40,908 nt of DNA from a virus. The stretch covers positions 1-40,908 of IMG/VR virus record IMGVR_UViG_3300030202_003533; one strand, written 5' to 3'. The notes under the pieces are model-generated. The model did no database searches. It was not told where the DNA came from and saw only the letters and a list, made by a program, of their open reading frames with translations. This document shows positions 8,626-15,498 of the stretch, one piece after another (position 1 is the stretch's first letter; each line of letters begins with the position of its first letter). The position numbers and the translations under genes were made by a program.

Positions 8626-8904
8626 ATGATATGGTTTATTTTAGCCTGTTATGGACTTACACAAGTCTTAGTCTACGGCTCTATATTTAATTCAATAAGA
8701 CCAAAACACCACTTTTTTCATTGTCCCATGTGTATGGGATTTTGGTCTGGAGTATTAGTTTGTCTGATTTCGCCTTGGACTGAACTATTTACTTTTGAAA
8801 CCAATTTAGTTAATTTACTTTTATGTGGTTGGCTAAGTTCGGGAACAAGTTATGCTTTATGTATGACGATAGGAGACGAAGGAATAAATGTCAAATCAAA
8901 TTAA
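8626..8904 (+). CDS. small integral membrane protein with CPMCMGFW motif
   Basis: 92 residues with three hydrophobic segments: about 2-19 (IWFILACYGLTQVLVYGS), about 39-53 (GFWSGVLVCLISPW) and about 61-80. Between the first two is HCPMCMGFW, a CxxC followed by a GFW turn. This resembles the CPxCxxFW motif of small DUF1360-type membrane proteins. Its place in a head-assembly operon is odd; T4 head assembly starts at the membrane, so a prohead-initiation or membrane-anchoring role is possible but unproven. A 38-residue ORF begins inside its 3' end. Confidence 0.78.
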   Translation: MIWFILACYGLTQVLVYGSIFNSIRPKHHFFHCPMCMGFWSGVLVCLISPWTELFTFETNLVNLLLCGWLSSGTSYALCMTIGDEGINVKSN

Positions 8905-9004
8905 CATTTACACCGAGAATCACTGGATGCTCAGACCTCCAACTAATTGTTGCCGAGGAAAGTGTATCATGCGGGTAACGACCCGCTCTAGGAGAACTAA
9001 ATGA
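8888..9004 (+). CDS. 38-residue basic small protein
   Basis: A short ORF beginning at ATG 8888 with a GAAGGAA Shine-Dalgarno 4-5 bases upstream, inside the end of the previous gene. It ends in an ATGA overlap with the next start (9001), the same coupling used elsewhere in this operon. The product starts MSNQINIYTENHW, has NCCRGKC in the middle and a basic tail (VTTRSRRTK). The 3' part of the ORF holds a perfect hairpin (8971-8986). Coupling and SD support translation. No family is recognised, and the alternative is that 8905-9000 is simply a leader for the 9001 gene. Confidence 0.5.
   Translation: MSNQINIYTENHWMLRPPTNCCRGKCIMRVTTRSRRTK
8971..8986 (+). promoter_or_regulatory. hairpin just upstream of the 9001 gene SD
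   Basis: GCGGGT and ACCCGC form a perfect 6-bp stem around an AACG loop, followed 5 bases later by the AGGAG Shine-Dalgarno (8990-8994) of the 9001 gene. No U-run follows, so it is not a terminator. It may tune translation or protect the RNA. Confidence 0.45.
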
Positions 9005-9198
9005 ATAAGTTACAACTTACAAAAGGTGAACTAACAAAAATTATTCTTGAAGAAGTTAGAAATCTTCAGGAGCAGGCTGACCCACAAGAGCTAGCAGCAA
9101 AAGCTAAAAAAGAGATTGGTGAATATTTAAATGAAGCTTCGGCTGACCAAATTTTATCTCTTCAAGCTATGATAGCAGAGATGGACAGCTATGAGTAA
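9001..9198 (+). CDS. small helical protein, possible core/scaffold-associated
   Basis: 65 residues, acidic and helical, with an N-terminal amphipathic segment MNKLQLTKGELTKIILEEV. That type of opening (LTKxELxxIIxEEV) is found, to my knowledge, in several short proteins of marine T4-like phages. It contains ILEEV, which would fit the T4 prohead-protease rule (hydrophobic-x-Glu), so it could be a core protein carrying a capsid-targeting peptide; that is inference. The SD is AGGAG at 8990-8994. It overlaps the protease gene start by 8 bases, suggesting coupled expression. Confidence 0.7.
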   Translation: MNKLQLTKGELTKIILEEVRNLQEQADPQELAAKAKKEIGEYLNEASADQILSLQAMIAEMDSYE

Positions 9199-9781
9199 AC
9201 TAATATTAACAGAGTTCCTAGAGTTTAGAACAGACTCTGATCTTCTTACTGAAGCTGAAAGAAAAGCAGTCCAAGAAGGCGAAGAGATTTACCTAGCTGG
9301 TGTTATGCAGCGAGCAGGAGCTACTAATGGTAATGGTAGAGTCTACCCAAAACAAATTCTAGAAAGAGAAGTAGAGAATTACCAAAAGTTAGTTCGCGAA
9401 GGTAGAGCAGTCGGTGAGTTAGATCACCCCGATAGCTCCGTAGTTGAACTTAAAAATGCTTCACACTTAGTTACAGAGATCAAAATGGACGGTGACGATG
9501 TTGTGGGCAAGATCAGAATATTAGATACACCAGCAGGTCAAACAGCCATTGGTCTTTTAAAGGGTGGTGTCAAATTAGGCATCTCTTCAAGAGGCTTAGG
9601 TTCAACTCGCAACGAAGCTGGTAAAACAATCGTCCAAGAGGACTTTCAATTAGTCTGCTTTGATTTGGTATCAGAGCCTTCTACAACTGGAGCTTTCATG
9701 CTTAGAGAAGGTAAAGAACCAAATATTTTTACAAAAGCAGATAAAATTAATAGATTATTAAATGATTTGGTGAAAGAATGA
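9191..9781 (+). CDS. gp21: prohead core protease (gp21-like)
   Basis: 196 residues, close to T4 gp21 (212). The family motifs are clear: GRVYPKQILEREVENY (50-64), GELDHPDSSVVEL with the putative catalytic His79, and KLGISSRGLGS at about 129-138 with the catalytic Ser at 132 or 133. In T4-like phages gp21 sits in the prohead core and cleaves capsid, core and vertex proteins after hydrophobic-x-Glu before DNA packaging. It overlaps both neighbours (8 bases upstream, 4 bases downstream). Confidence 0.95.
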   Translation: MSKLILTEFLEFRTDSDLLTEAERKAVQEGEEIYLAGVMQRAGATNGNGRVYPKQILEREVENYQKLVREGRAVGELDHPDSSVVELKNASHLVTEIKMDGDDVVGKIRILDTPAGQTAIGLLKGGVKLGISSRGLGSTRNEAGKTIVQEDFQLVCFDLVSEPSTTGAFMLREGKEPNIFTKADKINRLLNDLVKE

Positions 9782-10185
9782 GTGCTAAACTAAAAAAAGT
9801 ATTAAAACCTCTTATTAAAGAGTGTATCAAAGAAATTATTTTTGAAGATGGTGTCCTGTCCTCTATTATTAGAGAAGCACAGGGCTCACCAACTAAACAA
9901 GTTGTTAATGAGGAAAAGGCTTTTACAAAATTTGTTAAAGAGCCCAGAAAAGAAAATAAAAAACTAAATGAAACCAGAAGTAAAATGAGAAAAGCTATAG
10001 CTGAAAAGATGGGCGACTTTGACCCCTTTGAAGGGACTAGCCCATTAACAAGCCAGCAAGCATCTGGCGGTGCATCACAAAATTCAATGTCTGGAGTTGA
10101 TCCTTCGGATAAGGGAGTTGATATCACAGATATTCCTGGCATGGGTAGATGGGGTGCTATCAATGAGAGGTTAACAGATGGCTAA
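9778..10185 (+). CDS. head-operon protein of unknown function, candidate protease substrate
   Basis: 135 residues. The N-terminus is amphipathic and basic (MSAKLKKVLKPLIKECIKEI), followed by SSIIREAQG at 28-36. IIRE/A matches the gp21 cleavage rule and resembles LLRE/A in the capsid protein here. The middle is charged. The C-terminal third is low-complexity (TSPLTSQQASGGASQNSMSGVDPSDKGVDITDI) and ends GMGRWGAINERLTDG. It could be an internal core protein processed during head maturation; that is inference from motif and position. Its end overlaps the bS21 gene by 8 bases. Confidence 0.75.
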   Translation: MSAKLKKVLKPLIKECIKEIIFEDGVLSSIIREAQGSPTKQVVNEEKAFTKFVKEPRKENKKLNETRSKMRKAIAEKMGDFDPFEGTSPLTSQQASGGASQNSMSGVDPSDKGVDITDIPGMGRWGAINERLTDG

Positions 10186-10420
10186 GAAAAACAAAGTTGT
10201 CAATGTAGAAGTAGTCAGTAGAGGCAATCTGCCCGGTGAAGTTTTAATTAAAAGATTCAGCCGCGCCGTAAAAAAGTCTGGTATCATTCAAGAGATGAGA
10301 TCGAGACGCTATTATGAGAAGCCCTCCGATATCAAAAGAAAAGAAAGAATTAGAAGAAAGAAACTAATTAAAAAGAACAACCAAGAAAACAACAAAGTTG
10401 TTAAAGGGAATAGGGATTAA
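10178..10420 (+). CDS. rpsU: phage-encoded ribosomal protein bS21 homologue
   Basis: 80 residues. The core LPGEVLIKRFSRAVKKSGII, then RSRRYYEKPSDIKRKERIRRKK, reproduces the bS21 pattern (xALRRFKRxxEKAGIxxExRxREYYEKPSxKRKRK), including the YYEKPS block and the basic C-terminal tail. bS21 binds the 30S platform near the anti-Shine-Dalgarno region and assists mRNA selection. Phage bS21 genes are known from aquatic phages. Here it lies between the prohead protease and decoration/scaffold genes and overlaps its upstream gene by 8 bases, so it is expected to be made with virion proteins. It has about ten more residues than many bacterial S21 proteins. Confidence 0.9.
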   Translation: MAKKNKVVNVEVVSRGNLPGEVLIKRFSRAVKKSGIIQEMRSRRYYEKPSDIKRKERIRRKKLIKKNNQENNKVVKGNRD

Positions 10421-10422
10421 AA

Positions 10423-10848
10423 ATGGCAGAATTTCAATTTGCAAAACCAGGACTTAACTCAGTCGGTCAGTATCAAATGAGTGGTATTCCATATGCTAGT
10501 TCTAGCATTGTGGTTTCCAACACAGCAGTTACGGAAATTGAGTTTCCAACAATTACTAAATTTGTTACCATAACCAACACCCACACAGGTGCTTCAAAGC
10601 CACTCAAAGTGGGATTTAGTTCTACCGGCATACTCAATGATAAAAATCACTTTGTTTTAGACAACGGTGAGTCTTATACCGGTGAGTTTAGAGTTAGTTC
10701 TGTTTATCTTGCCGGTTCCTCTGCTCCCACAACAGCTTCAGTTATCGCTGGCTTGACACAAATCGAAAGAGGAAACCTATTAACAAACTGGTCAGCCTCA
10801 GATGGATCTTCAATCTACGGTACAGACTTAGGCGGCGGACTAGGCTAA
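10423..10848 (+). CDS. probable head decoration or structural protein
   Basis: 141 residues, beta-rich, starting AEFQFAKPGLNSVGQYQMSG. It contains strand-like repeats such as SSIVVSNTAVTEIEFPTITKF, then VTITNTHTGASKPLKVGFSSTG, and ends in a Gly-rich tail (YGTDLGGGLG). The composition (Ser/Thr/Val/Gly, few charges) is typical of capsid decoration or fibre subunits. The next gene, a lectin-like protein, begins at the following base, suggesting the pair works together on the head surface. No named family is recognised. Confidence 0.75.
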   Translation: MAEFQFAKPGLNSVGQYQMSGIPYASSSIVVSNTAVTEIEFPTITKFVTITNTHTGASKPLKVGFSSTGILNDKNHFVLDNGESYTGEFRVSSVYLAGSSAPTTASVIAGLTQIERGNLLTNWSASDGSSIYGTDLGGGLG

Positions 10849-11697
10849 ATGAGAAGTGGGTTTGGTGGAAAAACCGCAAGTTCTATTAGTTCCACATCTA
10901 TGGGCAAACAAAACGTTGCCGATCGTGCTAAAGGTGGGGATAGTCTTATTCGTGCTGTAGCCGGATCCGACTTGGCATCTTGGTTAGATGCTGATGACAT
11001 CTCTGTTGCTGACGGTGCTAATGTAACAGCTTGGACAGCAAAAGAAGGCAATGGACCATCTCAAAATGCTAGCACCCCTCGCCCACCAGATTTTCTTCTT
11101 GATGCGATTAACGGTAGACCAGCAGTTAATTTCGCAGCCACTAATGAGTGTTTACAATGGGCAGCAGAGGGCTTAAGCGAATCGGATGTCCCAGCAGTTA
11201 CTGTTGCCTCAACTAGCCGTTCATCAGTTGCTGGTACTGATTCAGGTATAATTTTTGAGCTTGGAACTGCAAACTATCACACCGTCGCGGGTTTGATTAT
11301 GGCTTACTCCTCGAATGGAGGCGGTACTGACAGGCGAATGCTTATTGGTATTGGCGGTGCTGGAGACGAATCTTTCCGATTCTCAACCTCGGAAAGAACA
11401 CCAAATATCGATAATGTGATGGTTGGAGTCTACGATCGCTCTACATCGGATGACACACTAAATGGTTTTATTAATTCTGAGCCAATCACACCAGCGGCTT
11501 CTAATGACGAAGATAGAACTAATTCTTTTGATTTTGATGGACAAATATCTAATTTGGGAGCCCGAGCCAATGGTTCAGTTGGTTTAAATGGGTCAATTAG
11601 AGAATTTGTAGTTATAAAGCGTGCTTTAAGCGATGTAGAGTCTTTCCGATTAGCAAAGGCATTAATGTCTAATACTGGCTTGACAGCACTAATATAA
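10849..11697 (+). CDS. LamG/concanavalin-like structural protein
   Basis: 282 residues. After a Gly/Ser-rich start (MRSGFGGKTASSISSTSMGK) comes LASWLDADDISVADGANVTAW, then NGRPAVNFAATNECLQW. A run of beta strands follows, with VMVGVYDRSTSDDTLNGFIN and GSIREFVVIKRALSDVESFRLAKAL in shorter pieces. This layout, a jelly-roll with a final xIxEFVVxxRALSDxE helix, is typical of LamG/concanavalin-like domains in phage virion proteins. It probably decorates the capsid and may bind glycans. It directly abuts the previous gene, and a candidate late promoter follows it. The fold call is fairly good; the exact role is inference. Confidence 0.75.
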   Translation: MRSGFGGKTASSISSTSMGKQNVADRAKGGDSLIRAVAGSDLASWLDADDISVADGANVTAWTAKEGNGPSQNASTPRPPDFLLDAINGRPAVNFAATNECLQWAAEGLSESDVPAVTVASTSRSSVAGTDSGIIFELGTANYHTVAGLIMAYSSNGGGTDRRMLIGIGGAGDESFRFSTSERTPNIDNVMVGVYDRSTSDDTLNGFINSEPITPAASNDEDRTNSFDFDGQISNLGARANGSVGLNGSIREFVVIKRALSDVESFRLAKALMSNTGLTALI

Positions 11698-11749
11698 TAG
11701 TGACATACATACCCTGTTAATCTCTACTAGTCATTTTAAACTTTTAACA

Positions 11750-11757
11750 ACTATTTA
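11750..11757 (+). promoter_or_regulatory. candidate late promoter motif ACTATTTA before scaffold gene
   Basis: ACTATTTA followed by TTG, lying in the 86-base gap before the scaffold gene, 26 bases ahead of ATG 11784. It is one of six CTATTTA copies placed in the gaps of the head/tail region (others at 14770, 15469, 18118, 21148 and 23470). No -35 box is visible, as expected for T4-type late promoters, though the T4 sequence TATAAATA differs. Confidence 0.5.
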
Positions 11758-11783
11758 TTGTAGTCCATTTTAGGAGTTTACAC

Positions 11784-12983
11784 ATGTCATCTATGCTAGA
11801 ACAAGCAATTATCGAAGCCGAACAACTTAAGAAAGTCGCTTCCCGCAATGCCGAACAGGCTATTTTAGAGAGATATTCCCAAGAAATAAAAGAGGAAATG
11901 GAGAACCTAATTGAACAAGATTTAGGTTTAGATGCTGATGTTGGATTAGGATTAGGCATGGATACTGGAGCAGCAACTCCACAGGTAGATTTTGAAGGTG
12001 CTAAGGCAGATAATGATCAGGTTCCAGACCAATTAGAATATGCCGCTTTTGATGGTCTTACTATCGGTGAGACAAAATATCCAAAAGAAGGCGATTTAAT
12101 TGAGATCAATTTAGACTCACTATCAGAATATGAGTTAAACCCTGAAGCTGGTCCAACGACTCGTAATCTTTCAGAGTCAATTAATATTGATGATTCTTTA
12201 TTAGAGCAGTTTATTAATGAAGAGTTGGAAGAAATCCTATTGGATAAAGATAAAGATAAGAAAAAGAAGAAAGATGACGATGATGACGATGATGACAAGA
12301 CAGAAGCCCATTGTGGAACTGGTCGTCACGAGGAAGCAATGCCGGCAATGAAAATGCAAGTCGAGGAGTTAGAACTCGACGAAGAGAAACTAGAAGAGAT
12401 GATGAAAATTGATTTCAAATCTGTAAAAGTGGGCAACCCTTTTGGAACAAATCAAGAAAGAGATGAAATGAATCTCATCCTCGCAGACCTTCAAAAGCAA
12501 TGCGAAGAATTAAATATGAAGAATGAATCACTCAGTAATGATAATCAAAGCTTGATTAGTGAGAATACTGAGTATAAAAAGAACTTTGAGTCCGCTGAGG
12601 CAACATCTCATGACTTAAACAACAAATATGCATCATTACTTGAGAAAGTCAAAGAACTCAAAGGAGCCTTTGAAGAGTCTCAGTTAATGAATGCTAAATT
12701 GGTTTACACCAACAAAGTTTTATCCGATGAAAAACTAAATGTTCGTCAGAAAAATAAGATTGCCGAATCCATCGAAAAGACTGATAGTGTAAACGAAGCT
12801 AAGATTGTGTACGAAACTCTCGTAAACACAGTGGAGAGTACCTCTAAGAGAGGACCAGAATCGCTGAGTGAGGCAGTTACACGTCGCAAGCATCCCCTTT
12901 ACATTAAGGGGAATCAACAAGAGGCTAAACCCTCTGATAACTTTGCTAATCGTATGAAAAGATTAGCAGGGCTTGACTTGTAA
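11784..12983 (+). CDS. gp22: prohead core scaffold protein (gp22-like)
   Basis: 399 residues, longer than T4 gp22 (269). It is strongly acidic and helical, starting SSMLEQAIIEAEQLKKVASRN, with coiled coil at about 1-45 and 215-310. Between them are acidic linkers and, near residues 152-171, a run of lysines followed by eight aspartates. The C-terminus (HPLYIKGNQQEAKPSDNFAN, then RMKRLAGLDL) matches the usual capsid-binding end of gp22 proteins as I know them. It lies directly before gp23, as in T4. The scaffold fills the prohead and is destroyed by gp21. The SD is TAGGAG at 11771-11776. Confidence 0.85.
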   Translation: MSSMLEQAIIEAEQLKKVASRNAEQAILERYSQEIKEEMENLIEQDLGLDADVGLGLGMDTGAATPQVDFEGAKADNDQVPDQLEYAAFDGLTIGETKYPKEGDLIEINLDSLSEYELNPEAGPTTRNLSESINIDDSLLEQFINEELEEILLDKDKDKKKKKDDDDDDDDKTEAHCGTGRHEEAMPAMKMQVEELELDEEKLEEMMKIDFKSVKVGNPFGTNQERDEMNLILADLQKQCEELNMKNESLSNDNQSLISENTEYKKNFESAEATSHDLNNKYASLLEKVKELKGAFEESQLMNAKLVYTNKVLSDEKLNVRQKNKIAESIEKTDSVNEAKIVYETLVNTVESTSKRGPESLSEAVTRRKHPLYIKGNQQEAKPSDNFANRMKRLAGLDL

Positions 12984-13003
12984 TTAACAAAGGAGGATAA
13001 ACA

Positions 13004-14698
13004 ATGTCAACTATCGTAGAAAGTTTAACAAAAGACATCGTTAATCGTGACCTCCAAGCCGAAGGCGCTGCTCTTCTCAATAAATGGGAGAAGACTGGAC
13101 TTCTAGAAGGTCTCGATAATGATAGAACTAAGAACGGCATGGCTCGTCTCTTAGAGAACCAAGCAAAGGAGCTTCTCCGTGAAGCTTCATCCATGGCTGG
13201 TGGTGATGTAGAGGGCTTCGCAGCCGTTGCATTTCCAATCGTTCGCCGTGTATTCGGTGGTCTCATCGCTAATGAGCTAGTCTCAGTACAGCCAATGAGT
13301 CTACCATCAGGTCTAATCTTCTTCTTAGATTTTACCTTCACTGACACCAAGGCTGGCGTAACTGCCGGTGAGTCAGTTTACGGCGGTGGTCGTGTTGCTA
13401 GCCAAATCACTGGCGGTCTTAATGACATCACAGAAGAAAGTGGTGGTCCATACAACCTACAGACCGGCTATGCTTCACCAACTTCTAGCTTCGAAGCAGC
13501 ATTGACTGAAACACTAGCCACTACTCAGGTTAGTGCTCTTACTGATGCACAGAAGACTCTTCTTCGCTGGGATCCAGATCTCTTGGCTGAGACTACTGAC
13601 TTTGTTGAGCAGCACACATTTACTGTTCCAACAGATTTAAACTTGGACGAAGTTATTTCGCTTCAAGAGTTCGGCGAAGGTATCGCACTAGGTAATGCTG
13701 GTGTCGCATGCGACATCGTTCGTAGATTGACTTCAGTTGATGCTGCTGGTACAACAGCAACAATCACTCTCAAGAAGGCTACTACTATTGGTGCAGTTAA
13801 TGCAATCACAGGTACTTACAACCGTAAGGATCACTTTGAAGCTTCTGGAATCGGCGGCGTTGCCGGCGGTGCTATCTGGGGTCTTGAAGGTGCTGGTACC
13901 GGTGCTGACTTCAACGGTCGTACTGTTAATGATGATATCCCAGAGATCGACATCAAAGTTGACTCCATCGCTGTAACAGCAGTCACCAAGAAGCTCAAAG
14001 CTAAGTGGTCCCCTGAGCTAGCTCAAGACCTCAATGCTTACCACAACCTCGATGCAGAGGTTGAGCTTACTAGCATTCTCTCAGAGCAGATTGCTCTAGA
14101 GATTGATAATGAGATCTTACATGACCTTATCGAAGGCGCCACTGCCGGTACTAAGTACTGGAGCCGTCGTCCCGGTAAGTTTGTAGATCGCGACACAGGT
14201 GTCCAGGTCGGTGCAACAACTGCTGCTCCTGACTTCACAGGTACTGTTTCTGAGTGGTACGAGACATTAGCCGAGACTATCAATGATGTCTCAGCTAACA
14301 TCCACAGAAAGACACTTCGCGGTGGTGCTAACTTCGTAGTTTGCTCCCCAGAAGTTGCTAACCTCCTAGAGTTCACCGCTGGTTTCCGTGCAACGGTAAA
14401 TCACGAAGAGCTAAAGGGTGGTGAGATTGGTGCTGTTAAGACTGGTTCACTAAGCAAGAAGTTTGACGTATACGTCGATCCATACTTCCCACGCAATGTG
14501 ATTCTAGTTGGTCGTCGTGGCAATAGCTTCTTAGAAAGCGGCTACGTCTACTCACCTTATGTCCCACTACAGGTCACACCTACCATCTTCGGTGTTGAGG
14601 ATTTTGTACCCCGTAAGGGCGTCATGACCCGCTACGCCAAGAAAATGGTTCGTCCTGACATGTACGGCTTAGTTGTTTGCCAAGATCTAATTGGTTAA
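13004..14698 (+). CDS. gp23: major capsid protein (gp23-like)
   Basis: 564 residues, close to T4 gp23 (521). Conserved features include FPIVRRVFGGLIANELVSVQPMSLPSG (in overlapping parts at about 77-104), EIDIKVDSIAVTAVTKKLKAKWSPE, LDAEVELTSILSEQIALEIDNEI, and VGRRGNSFLESGYVYSPYVPL near the end. The N-terminal propeptide is expected to be removed by gp21; LLREA at 57-61 fits its hydrophobic-x-Glu rule and lies about where T4 is cut. The ribosome binding site AAAGGAGG is the strongest in the window, fitting the most abundant virion protein, and codon choice looks more biased than in neighbours. A terminator follows. Confidence 0.97.
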   Translation: MSTIVESLTKDIVNRDLQAEGAALLNKWEKTGLLEGLDNDRTKNGMARLLENQAKELLREASSMAGGDVEGFAAVAFPIVRRVFGGLIANELVSVQPMSLPSGLIFFLDFTFTDTKAGVTAGESVYGGGRVASQITGGLNDITEESGGPYNLQTGYASPTSSFEAALTETLATTQVSALTDAQKTLLRWDPDLLAETTDFVEQHTFTVPTDLNLDEVISLQEFGEGIALGNAGVACDIVRRLTSVDAAGTTATITLKKATTIGAVNAITGTYNRKDHFEASGIGGVAGGAIWGLEGAGTGADFNGRTVNDDIPEIDIKVDSIAVTAVTKKLKAKWSPELAQDLNAYHNLDAEVELTSILSEQIALEIDNEILHDLIEGATAGTKYWSRRPGKFVDRDTGVQVGATTAAPDFTGTVSEWYETLAETINDVSANIHRKTLRGGANFVVCSPEVANLLEFTAGFRATVNHEELKGGEIGAVKTGSLSKKFDVYVDPYFPRNVILVGRRGNSFLESGYVYSPYVPLQVTPTIFGVEDFVPRKGVMTRYAKKMVRPDMYGLVVCQDLIG

Positions 14699-14722
14699 TA
14701 ACTTAGTGTAGTTAAAATTAGG

Positions 14723-14760
14723 TTCCCCGTTGGGTTTTTAACTCAGCGGGGAATCTTCTT
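14723..14760 (+). terminator. intrinsic terminator after the capsid gene
   Basis: A long hairpin: TTCCCCGTTGGG pairs with CTCAGCGGGGAA (12 positions including two G-T pairs) around a TTTTTAA loop at 14723-14754, followed by the T-rich TCTTCTTATT. It lies 24 bases after the gp23 stop and just before a candidate late promoter, so it would cap capsid transcription. Confidence 0.75.
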
Positions 14761-14769
14761 ATTGGGGAG

Positions 14770-14777
14770 ACTATTTA
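14770..14777 (+). promoter_or_regulatory. candidate late promoter motif ACTATTTA
   Basis: ACTATTTATTAAT immediately after the gp23 terminator and 49 bases before ATG 14827. A promoter is expected here because the upstream transcript is terminated. It shares the flank pattern (A or G, then A before CTATTTA) with the other copies. Confidence 0.5.
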
Positions 14778-14826
14778 TTAATGTATAAAGCCTATAGGCG
14801 AATATTTTTTAAGGAGAAAACAAATT

Positions 14827-15192
14827 ATGGCTAAGAACGGTTATTCAATGTCAAACAGAGCCGATGTAGAAGTGATCACGGCGGATAGATCAGTAACAGT
14901 AGAGGATTGCGGCAAGATCTTAACAAATTCAGGTGCTAGTGGCGCCCTTGAATTATCTCTACCGGCTCCATCAGTAGCCTTTAAAGGTGTTAATTTTATG
15001 ATGGTAGTTCGTACTGCTCAAAACTTTAAAGTCTCAACAGCAGCCGCAGATACCCTCGTTGCTCGCAACGATGCCACAGCAGACAGTGTTCTGTCCGCAG
15101 AGATTGGTAACGAAATCCAAGTCTACTGTGACGGTACAAACTGGTATGCTAACGGATCCACTCACGGCGGATCTTACACAATCGCTACTTAA
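14827..15192 (+). CDS. probable head decoration/structural protein
   Basis: 121 residues with a clear AAGGAG SD. The sequence is beta-rich and low in charge: VEVITADRSVTVEDCGKIL, NSGASGALELSLPAPSVAF, then FMMVVRTAQNFKVSTAAADTLVARND and a C-terminal QVYCDGTNWYANGSTHGG. That last motif (xxxCDGTNWxxxG) is common in phage fibre and decoration proteins that form beta-sandwich or beta-helix repeats. It is transcribed apart from gp23 by its own candidate promoter. It is likely a virion surface protein; no named family is assigned. Confidence 0.78.
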   Translation: MAKNGYSMSNRADVEVITADRSVTVEDCGKILTNSGASGALELSLPAPSVAFKGVNFMMVVRTAQNFKVSTAAADTLVARNDATADSVLSAEIGNEIQVYCDGTNWYANGSTHGGSYTIAT

Positions 15193-15207
15193 TACGGAGA
15201 ATTAATA

Positions 15208-15396
15208 ATGATTATTTATGTTGATAAAAGTGGCAAAGAAATAGAAAGAGTAGAAGAGACAACCTACACATATGTCGATAAAAATGGCAATGTAATAAAG
15301 GATGAGAGTTCTGAAGCTTCGAAGAAAAGTGACAAAAAAGCAGCTAAACCTAAAAAAGTTGTTTCACTAAAGAAAGAAGCTAAAGATAAAAAGTAA
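15208..15396 (+). CDS. small lysine-rich protein of unknown function
   Basis: 62 residues. The first half is a short beta hairpin-like unit with a near repeat (IIYVDKSGKEIERVEE and TYTYVDKNGNVIKDE, both with YVDKxGxxI). The second half is a disordered Lys/Ala/Ser tail (KKSDKKAAKPKKVVSLKKEA). The start ATG 15208 follows GGAG at 15197-15200. The basic tail suggests nucleic-acid or acidic-surface binding. It ends just before a strong terminator, closing the two-gene unit begun at 14827. Confidence 0.7.
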   Translation: MIIYVDKSGKEIERVEETTYTYVDKNGNVIKDESSEASKKSDKKAAKPKKVVSLKKEAKDKK

Positions 15397-15428
15397 GATA
15401 AAATTATTTCATAATTGCGGCTTTATAC

Positions 15429-15464
15429 AAGACCTCCCAGTGAAAACTGGGAGGTCTTCTTTTA
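15429..15464 (+). terminator. strong intrinsic terminator
   Basis: A perfect 12-bp stem (AAGACCTCCCAG with CTGGGAGGTCTT) and a TGAAAA loop at 15429-15458, followed by CTTTTAT. It ends the decoration unit and is followed 5 bases later by the candidate promoter of the neck genes. Confidence 0.88.
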
Positions 15465-15468
15465 TAGA

Positions 15469-15476
15469 ACTATTTA
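15469..15476 (+). promoter_or_regulatory. candidate late promoter motif ACTATTTA before neck genes
   Basis: AACTATTTAATAATG lies directly after the terminator and 22 bases before ATG 15499. Its position between terminator and gene makes a promoter role the simplest reading. Confidence 0.52.
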
Positions 15477-15498
15477 ATAATGTAGGAGAACGACTTAA

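Noticed and set aside
11680-11699. TTGACA followed by TATAAT near the end of the LamG-like gene
   Set aside because: Spacing between the boxes is only about 8 bases, too short for a sigma-70 promoter.
14781-14834. 17-codon ORF starting ATG 14781 after the candidate promoter
   Set aside because: No SD, overlaps the start of the 14827 gene, and the sequence shows no features; most likely leader.
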